From contig CM060105.1 of NCBI GenBank assembly GCA_030522415.1, positions 15,557,277 to 15,621,276 on the forward strand: a stretch of DNA of 64,000 bases, written 5' to 3'. The notes under the pieces were generated by a model. That model was given only the letters and a program-made list of their open reading frames with translations, was not told the DNA's origin and made no database searches. The stretch comes from Channallabes apus (lineage: Eukaryota; Chordata; Actinopteri; Siluriformes; Clariidae). Numbering within the stretch: the stretch's first letter is position 1; every line of letters begins with the position of its first letter. Positions 36,001 through 48,716 of the stretch are shown here, piece after piece. The translations under genes and the position numbers were made by a program.

Positions 36001-39000
36001 TTTATGCAGGCTTAAGCTACAATGCAAATTCAATCTTTATGAAATCTTATATTTCCAAAAGGGTGGCACAGTGACATAGTGGTTAGCACTAAAGCCTCCA
36101 ACCTGTGTGCATGGAGTTTGGGCGTCCTCTGGGAGCTCCAGTTTCTTGTATATTTGGACTAATTGGGTTTTTTTTTTTGCCAGTAGTGTATGAGTGTGTG
36201 CATGCTTGTTCCCTGCAATGGACTGCCACCCTGTCCAGGGTGTACCCCACCTAGTGCCCTGAGTCTCCTGGGACAGGCTCCAGGACTCTTGTGTCCCAGT
36301 ACAGGATAAACAGTATAGAGAATAAGTGAGAGAGAAACATTCAACATAAAAGAAAATTCATTTAATGAAATTCAAATTCAAAATGTCTAGACGTGAGACT
36401 GGATTAACAATAGGTTCATTTGCTTAACCATATATACTAGTAGTGCAACTTTTCAGAGTGGGTGTGGCCTGCCTCGACAGCTAGAGCTGATCAAACTGGG
36501 CTTCTCTACCAACTTAATTGCAACTTAATAAAACATGTACACAATCTGTTTAAAGTGTGTGTTGTACTTTCAGGAGCCGTACTATGTGCGCTGCATTAAA
36601 CCCAATGAGATGAAGTCTCCAATGTTGTTTGATGAGGCGCGCTGCCGTCATCAAGTAGCCTACCTCGGCCTGCTGGAGAATGTTCGTGTTCGCAGAGCAG
36701 GCTTCGCCTACAGACAGCCCTATGAACGCTTCCTGCAGAGGTTAGAGGTCTCGTGCTCATTCAACAATATTGCACTTATTTGGACAAAATCTACGACAGC
36801 TAGTTAAAAGGTTAATCCGTCTCTTTTAAAGTGCTTTAAATGAAAATTAAGAAAAATGCAAACACAGTATGTCAAAGACATGAAAATTACTTGGTTGGTA
36901 CTTCCTTGTCTCCTTCCGTCTCGGTCATAGGAATTATTTTATTTATTTTGCATTTTTATTATATTAGGTACAAGATGACATGTGAGTACACGTGGCCTAA
37001 TCACTTGATGGCAAGCGACCGCGAGGCTGTGGAGGCCATCATCGTCCAGCACAGCTTCGAGGAAGATGTGGCATATGGACTCACCAAACTGTTTGTGCGA
37101 ACTCCTCGCTCGCTCTTCACGCTGGAGCAGGAGAGAGGAGCGCTCATTCCCATCCTCGTCCTCTTTCTGCAGAAGGTGATGTACTTTGTTTGTTGAACCT
37201 TTTTGAATTTCTTTAAATGGATTTCTTTTATGTTGAATGTTTCGAAGTGCCCATTAATACTTTGGAAAGCCAGTGTTATTTCAAATGTGAAAAAGATTCA
37301 TTGATATTTGACATTGCCATCAACTACAGATATTTTTCTTATCAACCCATAAGAAATGGTGATGGTAATGCTCATACCATGATATAACATAATTTTACCA
37401 TAGTACTATGAAAAGACATTATCATAGAAAGCACCATAGGACTTTTGTGTACCAGTGGTTAGCATGATATGTAACCCCATACTTTGGCAAATACCACGGT
37501 AGGTACTGGTAGCACTATGGTGTTTACCACAATACTTTGATGAATTCAAAGTTACTTACTAGGTATGGTTATCAAAGTTCAACAGGTGTCTACTATGCCA
37601 TGCTGGTACATGCTGTAACGTATTAGATATGTTAGTACATATTACTGGTATGGTATATGGTATGGCAATGGTATGTGGCACAGTTGTATGTACATTGGTA
37701 CAGTATACAGTTTGCCATTCTGTGTACAATAACATGCACCTGTTTTTTCAGATGTGGTGTGGTGCAATTAAATATGGTACTTTTGTATATTTTAAAAGTT
37801 TCAACATCTACAATGGTTACAATGAGAGCAGCATACGTACAGTATAGTGAAAGAATGATGTTCCATCCATCCATCCATCCATTTTCTTCCGCTTATGCGA
37901 GGTCGGGGCGCATCTCTAAGGGAGAGCCCAGACACCCTGCGGAGGAAACTAATTTTGGCCGCTTGTATTCGCGATCTTGTTCTTTCGGTCACTACCCACA
38001 GCTCATGACCATAGGTGAGGGTAGGAACGTAAATCGACCGGTAAATTGAGAGCTTTGCCTTTTGGCTCAGCTCCTTCTTCACCACGACGGACTGATACAG
38101 AGCCTGCATCACTTCAGACGCTGCCCCGATCTGCCTGTCGATCTCCCGTTCCATTTTACCCTCACTCGTGAACAAGACTCCGAGATACTTAAACTCCTCC
38201 ACTTGGGGCAGGATCTCACTCCCAACCCTGAGAGGGCACTCCACCCTTTTCCGGCTGAGGACCATGGCCTCAGATTTGGTCCTACTCTCACCGGAAACAG
38301 GTCCAACTTACTACCGGCAATGCGGACCAAGCTCCGACACCGGTTGTACAGGGACCGGACAGCCCTTAACAGGGAATCCGATATCCCATACTCCCGAAGT
38401 ACCCCCCACAGGACTCCCAGAGGGACACGGTAGAATGCCTTCTCCAAGTCCACAAAGCACATGTAGACTGGTTGGGCAAACTCCCATGCCCCCTCCAGGA
38501 CGCTGCTAAGGGTGTAGAGCTGGTCCACTGTTTCGCGACCTGGACGAAAACCACACTGCTCCTCCTGAATCCGAGGTTCGACTATCCGACGGACCCTCCT
38601 TTCCAGGACTCCTGAATAGACTTTCCCTGGGAGGCTGAGGAGTGTGATCCCTCTGTAGTTGGAACTTGAAGAGGGGGAACACCACCCTGGTTTGCCAGTC
38701 CAGGGGCACTGTCCCCGATGTCCATGCAATGTTGCAGAGATGTGTCAACCATGACAGCCCTACAACATCCAGAGCCTTGAGGAACTCCGGGCGGATCTCA
38801 TCCACCCCCGGGGCCCCGCCACCACGGAGCTTTTTGATCATCTCGGCGACCTCGGCCCCAGAGATGGAAGAGTCCACCTCTATGTCCCCAGACTCTGCTT
38901 CCTCATCGGAAGGCATGTTGATGGAATTAAGGAGGTCTTCGAAGTACTCCCCTCACCGACCCACAACGTCCCGAGTCGAGGTCAGCAGCGCACCATCCCC

Positions 39001-40839
39001 ACTATACACTGTGTTGACCGTGCACTGCTTTCCCCTCCTGAGACGCCGGATGGTGGACCAGAATCTCTTCGAAGCCATCTGGAAGTCATTCTCCATGGCC
39101 TCCCCAAACTCCTCCCACGCCCGGGTTTTTGCCTCAGCAACCACCGAAGCTGCATTCCACTTGGCCTGCCTGTACCTATCAGCTGCCTCCGGAGTGCCAC
39201 CAGCCAAAAAGGCCCGGTAAGACTCCTTCTTCAGCTTGATGGCATCCCTCACCTCCAGTGTCCACCAACGGGTTCTTGGGTTGCCACCACGACAGGCACC
39301 AACCACCTTATGGCCACAGCTCCGGTCGGCCGCCTCGACAATGGAGGCGCGGAACATAGTCCATTCAGACTCAATGGCCCCCACCTCCCCCAGGACGTGG
39401 TTGAAGCTTTGCCGGAGGTGGGAGTTGAAGCTCGTCCTGACAGGGGACTCTGCCAGACGTTCCCAGCAGACCCTCACAATACGTTTGGGTCTACCAGGCC
39501 TGACCGGCATCCGACCCCGCCAACGAAGCCAACTCACCACCAGGTGGTCATCAGTTGACAGCTCCGCCCCTCTCTTCACCTGAGTGTCCAAGACATGTGG
39601 CTGCAAGTCCGACGACACGACCACAAAGTCGATCATCGAACTGCAGCCTAGGTTATGCCTGAACATGGTGTTCGTTATGGACAATCCGTGACGAGCACAG
39701 AAGTCCAATAACAAAACACCACTCTGGTTCAGATCGGGGGGGCCGTTCATCCCAATCACGCGCTTCCAGGTCTCACTGTCATTGCCCACGTGAGCATTGA
39801 AGTCCCCCATCAGAAAGATGGAGTTCCCAGGAGGGACGTTCTCTAGCGCCCCCTCCAGAGACCCTAAAAAGGGCAGGTACTCCGAACTGCTGTTCGGCGC
39901 ATAAGCACAAACAACAGTAAGGATCCGTCCCCCCACCCGAAGGTGGAGGGAGGCCACCCTCTCGTCCACTGCGGTGAACCCCAATGTACAGGTCCCGAGC
40001 CGGGGGGCAGGCCCGACCACCAGGCGCTCGCCATCGGGCCCCACCTCCAGGCCTGGCTCCCGAGGGAGGCCCTGGTGACCCATATCCGGGCGAGGGAAAA
40101 CGTTTTCCAAGGGTTTTAATCATCATAAGAGGTCGTCTGAACCACACTTTGTCTGTTCCCTCACCTAGGACCAGATTGCCATGGGTGACCCCGCCAGGGC
40201 CATGAAGCCCCCGACAACATAGCTCCCAGGATCATTGGGACACGCAAACCCCTCCACCACGATAAGGTGGTGGTTCAAGGAGGGGAGCATGATGTTCCAT
40301 TAGAATTTTTTTGTTCCCTTTTTCTATTAAAACAAAAACCACACAGTTTAAAGCTAAAAAACAATATAAACAACTGATTTTGCTATATCATTGTAGAAAA
40401 AAAATATACACAAAAGAAATTGTTATTGAGTATAAACATTTGCTATTTTTGTATTTTGTGGCCCATCAGATATTTCTTTAGACCTGTTGACCCGACTGAT
40501 CTTTTTTCTCCTTTTTTTCCCCATTTGAAGTCTGACTCCTTTGTTTTTTTCTCCAACTTTTATCTTTCCATCTCGCCTTACTGTGGTGTGTGTGTAGGTG
40601 TGGCGTGGTGCCTTGGCAAGGATGCGATGTCGGCGCATGAGAGCGATCTACACCATAATGGGCTGCTATAAGCGCTACAAAGTAAAGGCTCACTTCTGGG
40701 AGGTGGAGAGACGCTTCACTAACGTACGCACCATGGAGGACTATGGGAAGAATGTGGAGTGGCCAACTCCACCTGCTGCTCTGCTACAGTTCCACAAAAT
40801 CACACAACACCTACATCGCAGGTGCGCTTGCCTCTCAAA

Positions 40840-40901
<62 letters not shown>

Positions 40902-41656
40902 AAATTACACATCATATCATTAGTGACTGTGGAAAATATATGCTACCGTTAGCGGTTTTGTTCTAAAGAGGCATTAATAAATGATTTCTCTTGAGCACTT
41001 GGTGACTACAGCACAGCTAGGAGCACAGATTTGATTCAGCAAAAAAGAGAAAAAAGACCCACAGTGGCATGAAAAATAAAATCTGCTGATTCATCTCCCC
41101 TGGAATCTCTTCTGGATGGTTTTCATATTTGTCTTTTTTCTCCCTTTGTGTTGTGTCTTTCTCTCCTCTTAGATGGAGAGCGAGACGCATCGTGAAGAAC
41201 ATCGCTCCATCCGATATGGCGGAGGTGCGGGCGAAGGTGGCGGCTATGACGGCCCTGAGCGGAGACAGAAGGGATTGGGGGCACAGTCGAGCATGGGAGA
41301 GAGACTACCTAGCCAGTGTAAGTCCATAAACACTCCATTTAGACTGAAGTGTGCTTTTAGGATGCTGCCTACACACCTGGATGCTTTTAGGACACTGTGG
41401 CCTACTTTCTGCTCTGGCTGTTAAATAAGAGATCTTTCTTTGCAAGTATAAAATATTAAACTATAGTTAGACTTTTTAAATAGATCTTAAGGTGTATTAG
41501 TGTTTAGTAAGGTGTCATATTGCTTTCTGTAGCTTCCTTTCTACACTGTCCAACTAAAAGGGGCTGATATACAGTAGTAGGAAAATAATCGATGACAGGG
41601 GTGTGTTATAGGGCCTGACACGATGACTTATTCTTCTTATACAACAACAATTTGCT

Positions 41657-41692
<36 letters not shown>

Positions 41693-43390
41693 CTGTAGTA
41701 CCAGTCAAATATTTGAATATATATTCAAATATTCAAATATTCACATATTTGTTATTATAACAAATATGTGATAAACAAAAGCATATTAAATAACCCAAAA
41801 TATGTTTTATATTTTATATTCTTAAAGCACCCATCTTTTGCTTTGATGTCAGCTTTGCACTCTCTGGGCAATCTTTCAGGCTCATAAGGTAGTCACCTTG
41901 AAAAGTACATAATTCATAATTCAGTACATAATTCCTTACGTTTGTTCATAGTTTGGACGTCTTGAGTTTTAATCTACAAGGTTGAAAATAATAAAACTAA
42001 AGACAAACAACTGACGGAGAAGGTGTGTCCAAACTTCTGACTCTTGAATGGTTTAATATATACCGTCCACAAGACTGGTGTTTTTGGTGATACTTTTGCT
42101 GTACCAGCTATAGACACCAGCCTGTCGTTATTCCTTTAGCGCAAAAAAGAGAATTTGCTAATTCTTCTGTTCTGAAGAATGCCCTGTGTTACTAAACTGT
42201 ACATTGTATAACTATAAAAATTATAACGTATTAAATTGGAACGCATTAATATAAATTTGAAGCTGGATCCAAGCTGCTGTTATAGAAAATTAATCAACAC
42301 GTTGGTTTCTGATCAATCAGAAACAAGCAGTAGTATTATACTATACTATATAGTATAGTATACAGTAGTATTATACTATGAAAAGATTACAGGTAAGATG
42401 AAGGTCGGTGAAAAGATTTGAGGATAAAAACTCTGGTAAAATTAAGTTGCTGGAAATAGTTCAGTGATAAAGGATTGACCAATTGACCATTGAGTTTAGT
42501 GGTTAGTGCTGTCACCTTGCACCTGCAGGTTCAGGGTTCAATTCCCACCTCGGTTCTGTGTGCATGGTTCTCCTCATTTACCCCGTGTTTCCCCAGAGTA
42601 CTCCGGGTTTCCTCTCACAGTCCAAAGACATGCAGATTAGGCTGATTGGTTTTCCCAATGGGATAGGCTCCAGGCCCCCCATGACCCTGTATACAGGATA
42701 AAGCAGTATAGACGATAATTGAATAGGATAGGGTGGGTGGGTTACTGGGTTACACAATGTTTACAAACAAAGTCTTGCTCCAGGTTTGTTAGTTATTGAG
42801 TAAGTGATTGATGTACGTATTTATCTGGTTTGCAATGTTGTGGATTATTATTATTATTAGTAGTATTTTACTTGTAATATTTTGTTCAACAGTCATATTT
42901 TCAAGGTGTATCAAAGTGTACCATGTTTCCTAACAGGCAAAAGACTCTCCGTTAACCAGCTCCAATTTCGTGCGCATCACCAAAGAGCTGAAGAACAAAG
43001 ACCAGTACAACCAAGTCCTCTTCTCTACCTTTGGCAGGATGGTAGGCAACCTCTGTTTCTTTCATTCTTTCTCTTTCACATATTCTGTCTCTCACTCACA
43101 CTCACACAGTCACTGTCTCCATCTCTCGAGAAAGTTCAATTTAGCATCCAGATGCTTTGGGTGGTATTGTACTGTGGTATCGGTCAGGTGTAATGCATGT
43201 GAGTGTGTGACTGTTTGTGACTGTGTGTTTGAGAGTGTGAGAGTGAGTGTGTGTGTTTGAATGTAGATAAGCTGCCAGATTCATGACAAGCCTATCAGAA
43301 TAATGACTGTTTATAGAGTGTTTATTTATAGACGCATCTTTCTTAGCTGTGACTTCAGAGAGAAATCAGACGACGAGTTTCATTGTACGT

Positions 43391-43437
<47 letters not shown>

Positions 43438-43581
43438 TCTCTCTCTCTCTCTCTCTATATGTAGATGAATTGGTTCAATAACACAAAGGACAGAGCTCTT
43501 CTCATCACCGACAAGCATATCTACAGACTCGAGCCCAAGAAGCACTTTAAAGTGCAGAAACGAATAGCAATCGAAACTGTG

Positions 43582-43650
<69 letters not shown>

Positions 43651-43840
43651 CACCTACACACACACACACCTACACACACACATTTTATTTTGGAGTTTAA
43701 GAGGAGATTAACCATCAATCAGCCGGAAGGGCTGTACCTGACTGTGAAAGTCTGACCTACATTGTGTTAGCCCTGTGAATGGTGCCACAATGTGCAAGAA
43801 GGATTTGGTCACACTGACAGCAGTGCCACATGCACGCACG

Positions 43841-43913
<73 letters not shown>

Positions 43914-46900
43914 CATGCAAGGCACAAAGACCCTGGGAGAACTTATGATGTTGTGCAGAGAATACAGCCTTCCTTTTGCTAGTAAAGTCATTATTATGAT
44001 ATTAATTAAAAAATCATTGTTGGAGTTAAAATCACACTCAGAATCATATTCCACCTAAAATCGAATCAGAATATAACTCAAATTTGACTTCAAATTAGAA
44101 CCCGAATTATGTTGGATTCAGTGTGTGTGTGTGTGTGTGTGTGTGTGGTATCCTCTGCTGGACTGGCTGGACTATTTATGGTGTGCTCCTGTCACATGTC
44201 CAGTGTCACAATAAAAACTAAAAGAAAAAAGAAGAAGAAAGCTCAGGACACACTATGCCAGAGCAAGAATAGAAATAGGATTTAGAATTCATATTAAACT
44301 TAGATAACATTTATATTATGAGAACATGTAAAAATATAATATAAAATATAAAAGTCAAAATTATGGTTGTAAATTTAATTCTTATTATAAAATTTTAACA
44401 AAACCTGTGCAATCATCAGAATTTATATGGAAATTGAATTAAATAGGAGTTAGAACCAATTGAATTAATTCAATTCAATTCAATTTTATTTGTATAGCGC
44501 TTTTAACAATTGACATTGACAGTCTCAAAACAGCTTTACACAATCAAAAGAATTATTTAAGTTTGTACTGTATTAGAACAAGTATCTAACAGAAGAACAG
44601 AGGTCTGAATTTAAATGAATATACAATTCCAATAAAGAATCAGAATCAGATTTAAAATTGGACCGGAGGAGGAGTATTTTACTTCTTCTGCACACATTAC
44701 CAGCTATTTCTAATGTTGTTTTATGTTTTATTCGATCTGATCAGCTCAGAATTAGTCTCATCTTAATTAGAATACAACAACAATGAGTATAAGATATAAA
44801 ATTAGAATCGGGATCAGAATCAATCAGATTATTTACCACCACAAAGTCTACAATCATTTTCTGCTTGTGTGTATCATGTATATCATACACATTAGGTGTA
44901 TACACCAGGCATCAGCTGTATACATGAAGTCAGAATAGAAAGTGGAGGTGTGTGAACAGTATGTTCGGTTCACAAGGTCTAAAAATAAAGAACATTAATT
45001 TAAGCAGAGTTTTCTGTCTGATCGTTTCTGAAAGTTCATGAGCCTGTGTGTTCCGGAGGAAGTAGAACAGGCTGTCTGGATTTCCTGAGTCGCAGACTAA
45101 AATATTACCGGTGGCTGAGTCTCGTGGTGACAAAGTGTGTGCCGAATTAATCTGGTTGCAACGCGGCCTGACGCACCGAGCGATTAGCACGCAGGCTTAT
45201 TTTGGAGGGAACCTGATGCATCAGCTCAAGTGGGAGGATGGATGGCTTGGCATTTTTAAATTAATTAGGTTGTGTAATTTGTTTTGTGTGAATGAAATGA
45301 TTTAGATTTCTACTGATTGCTTTTGCACATCCGAATAAAAATATTTTAATATTTAACCAGGTTAGGGATTGTTGAGATTAAATATTATAATTAAAGGTGA
45401 TGCAAATGCAAACTCAATGCAAAGTTGAATAGTGATATTTTGTCTGTGGTTGAATGTGGTAGATTTATTGTAATGGAATTTTAAATGTTCAACTCAAGTA
45501 TTTTCCTCTAAACATTAAAATATTTTTTTTTTCCAAAATGATATTGGAACTTTTCCTTTTCTTGTGCACATGACTCTTTTAACTTCCTCTTTTCTGTTTT
45601 AGGTTACAGGTTTAAGTGTAACAAGTGGAACGGACCAGATGGTGGCGCTACACACTGTGTCTCATGAGGACATTTTGCTCCACCTCCAGAGGGGTCAGCT
45701 GGCAACAAAGCAGGACCGCGTCGGGGAACTCGTCGGGACGTTGTGTGATCATTTCACACGGTGAGTTCATTCACAATTACAGTAAGGGTGTTACTCTCAG
45801 GCCTGTTTTTTTTTTTTTGGGACACACCCAATTCAACTTGTGATCTAATTATGACTGTTCAAATATTTCTTTTAAAATACTTCCTGGACATTCCTTTAGA
45901 TCCCTATGAGACATGAGTATTAGTATCAGTTATCTCTTTTTCATTCAGAGTCAGATCATTGGACTCAGCTCACCGATAAGAGTCGACTCTCCTCTAATCA
46001 TTTTGATCGGTTTGATCAAATCTATATGTGAATTCAGCAAGGCAAGGTTATTGTCCTGCAGTGTCTGTGGTCTGTTAGGGAGAGTAATTTGCATTCATCC
46101 TGATAACCCTTATCACATGCACTAACTATCTACACAGTACATTGTCAGACACAAAGCTCACACTCCTGAACAGCTTAGATGGTGACAAGATGTGTCCATA
46201 GAAGCAATTTGATTAAATTACATAGTGTATATGTAAGACATCTAGAGCAATTGAGGGTTAAGGGGCTTGCTCAAGGGCCCAACAGTGGCAACTTGGTGTT
46301 GCTGGGACTTGAACCTTGGACCTTCCAATCAGAAGTTCAATGCTTTAAACACTAAGCTATCCCCCGATCCCAAATTAAGTCATTTTACATTCACGTGATT
46401 TGACACATATGCATAGTGACTTCCATTCATCTTATCACACATATGAGCAGTTGAGGATTAAGCAGCTTGCCCAAGGGCCCAACAGTGGCAGCTTGGTGGT
46501 AGTGGGGTTTGAACCTGCGGTCTTTGGATCAATAGCCCAACACCTTAACCACTGAGCTACCCCTAGTATTCTTTGAGTGATGTTGACCACATTTTATTTC
46601 GCAGAGGTGCATCAGTTCCAATCAAGAGAATTAATTAACCGTACAGTAGGTGAATAAATGCATCCTTCGTGTGGATTAGTATAATAAGACTGACTGAACT
46701 TTAGGGCTTATTTCAACCTTAATCAGGCAGATTATTTTATCCCTAAAAAACAGCATATCCGACAGCAAGGTTTCCTCAAACACAGAATTAATGTTAATAT
46801 ACATGTTTACTCATATCTAATAAATAATCTCATGGATACATTCTGTTTGTAAAGACATACAGCTTTAAATAGCATTTATACTCGGCCAAAATATGGTGTG

Positions 46901-47668
46901 GATTATTACATCGCATCATATGACAGCATTTTTCATAATAAGTATAATAATAATTTATCTCCCGATCCATGCTTTCGTTTTTTATATGCAGTTAAGAATT
47001 TATATTTTTGTATATATTATGCAAATATTTTATTAGATAAATGGAAAAACATTTGTTAAATACAATTTCATTCTCTTAAAAAAGTTATGGAATCTAGTGT
47101 CCGTAACTTTTTTAAATTTAAATCTTCCAAAGATTTTGATTGTTATTCAGTTATATACAGTTATATTGTTATTAAACTTGGCCAATTTAGATTTCACTTA
47201 AAAAGACAAAAACTTGAAAATGTGTATTATCCTAAAATGCAGAACTGTCAAGATACAACAATATGAATTTGACATGATTACCGACACTACAGATTTTTTT
47301 GCTTTTTAAGCTTTTAGCAAAAAAAAATTTAAGCAACAATTTTTACATGTCATACATTATGTTTCTAGACTCAAAGAACATAAAGACATAAATATAAAGA
47401 AATTTGAATGATTTGCATTATAAATTATTATTGTTTGAAAAATCGCCTTTTTTGGGGCACATATAAAATCATCTCTCTGAAACGGCTGAAGCAAGATTGG
47501 TCACTTCCAATTTGCATAAACTTCAAACATAGCTTCTTTAGTACACACTTCTTCTGTATTATCTTTATAAAATAGCATTAATACTGTGTTTTGGCCACTG
47601 TTTAAACCATATACTGTAGCAATACAGTGGAACCTTGGCTTACAAGCATAATTTGTTCTGGACGCGAG

Positions 47669-47702
<34 letters not shown>

Positions 47703-48169
47703 CACACACATACACACACACACACATACACACAAAAACACACTAACGTGTGATAGATTTATTGGAAGAACTAACGAGGAACATTGTTAATGACACTCGC
47801 GTGAGTGCATACTAACGGAATCACTGCTGTAAAGTAAAAATAAAACAAATGAACCTGCACTTTACCTGTGAAAAGAATCGTGACAGAGCAGTGTTTCAAG
47901 TTACGCGCACACACATACATAATGACAGGCTGAAACAGAGAGTGAGAAAATGGATCTTTAACCTCTCTAATGAAGCTTGCTTTTGCTTTACACGCGCGCT
48001 GTACACACACGCATACAGACACAAGATAAAATATGTTTTACGCACTTGCTCATTTTTTCAATTCAAAATGTATTCAAAATCTTTGCTCGTCTTGCGAAAC
48101 GCTTGCAAACTGTGTTACTTGCAAGCCATTCGAGGTTCCTCTTTATTTATGGTTGAAACCGATTATTAC

Positions 48170-48200
<31 letters not shown>

Positions 48201-48385
48201 CACGTGTGTGTGAGGAGGGCATGTATATTTTATGGGGTTTATACTGTACAAAGTGAATCGCTGTAATAATTTCAGACGTGTGTATCCCAATGTCACATAT
48301 AGCAGCATTCCCCGGCTTTAAACATTTTTTCACAGCCGATCCCCAGGGAGCGATATATATTAATTCTTTAGGCAGCCGGCAGCTG

Positions 48386-48427
<42 letters not shown>

Positions 48428-48657
48428 CTGTCTGTGTGTGTGTGTGTGTCTGTGTGTTTGTGTGTGTGGATTGTGTGAACAGGGGACAGCTGTGGGTTAT
48501 GCAGGATTTAGTGTGTCTATTTAATCACTGTTCCTTAACGTTTATTCTATTGTAATCTATTGTGCCACCATCTGCGGGCAAAAGTCAGAGGTCATGACCT
48601 CTATATGACATCATCAAAAGGAGATGGGGACTGTGGAATTGTGGAGAGAGTTAAAGT

Positions 48658-48716
<59 letters not shown>

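Larger units (their letters stand above)
37863..40288 (-). mobile_element. Rex3/RTE-like LINE with internal deletions
   Basis: A non-LTR retrotransposon on the minus strand. It ends in GATG tandem repeats (plus-strand ccatccatcc at 37863-37880), the hallmark of Rex3. An exact 12-bp duplication, ATGATGTTCCAT, lies at 37855-37866 and 40289-40300; the left copy overlaps the tail. The element is much more GC-rich than its surroundings. Endonuclease sequence is long and open, while the reverse transcriptase is deleted in the middle and near its end, so the copy is dead. Confidence 0.9.
37176..40597 (+). other. myo1g intron 16
   Basis: 3422 bp, most of it the Rex3-like LINE at 37863-40288. The remainder (37176-37854 and 40301-40597) is AT-rich with nothing recognised. 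Confidence 0.8.
41318..42936 (+). other. myo1g intron 18
   Basis: 1619 bp. Contains a (TG)n run near 41656-41681, a Tc1-like relic (41695-42060), two adjacent short hairpins (42305-42324, 42337-42362) and a SINE (42494-42725). Confidence 0.75.

Noticed and set aside
38666..39583. Plus-strand frames of 184 and 115 codons
   Set aside because: They are antisense shadows of the GC-rich Rex3-like endonuclease and reverse transcriptase region.
46480..46566. tRNA genes at SINE heads
   Set aside because: A- and B-box-like sequences occur here and at other SINE heads, but they are attached to SINE bodies and do not form complete cloverleaves.
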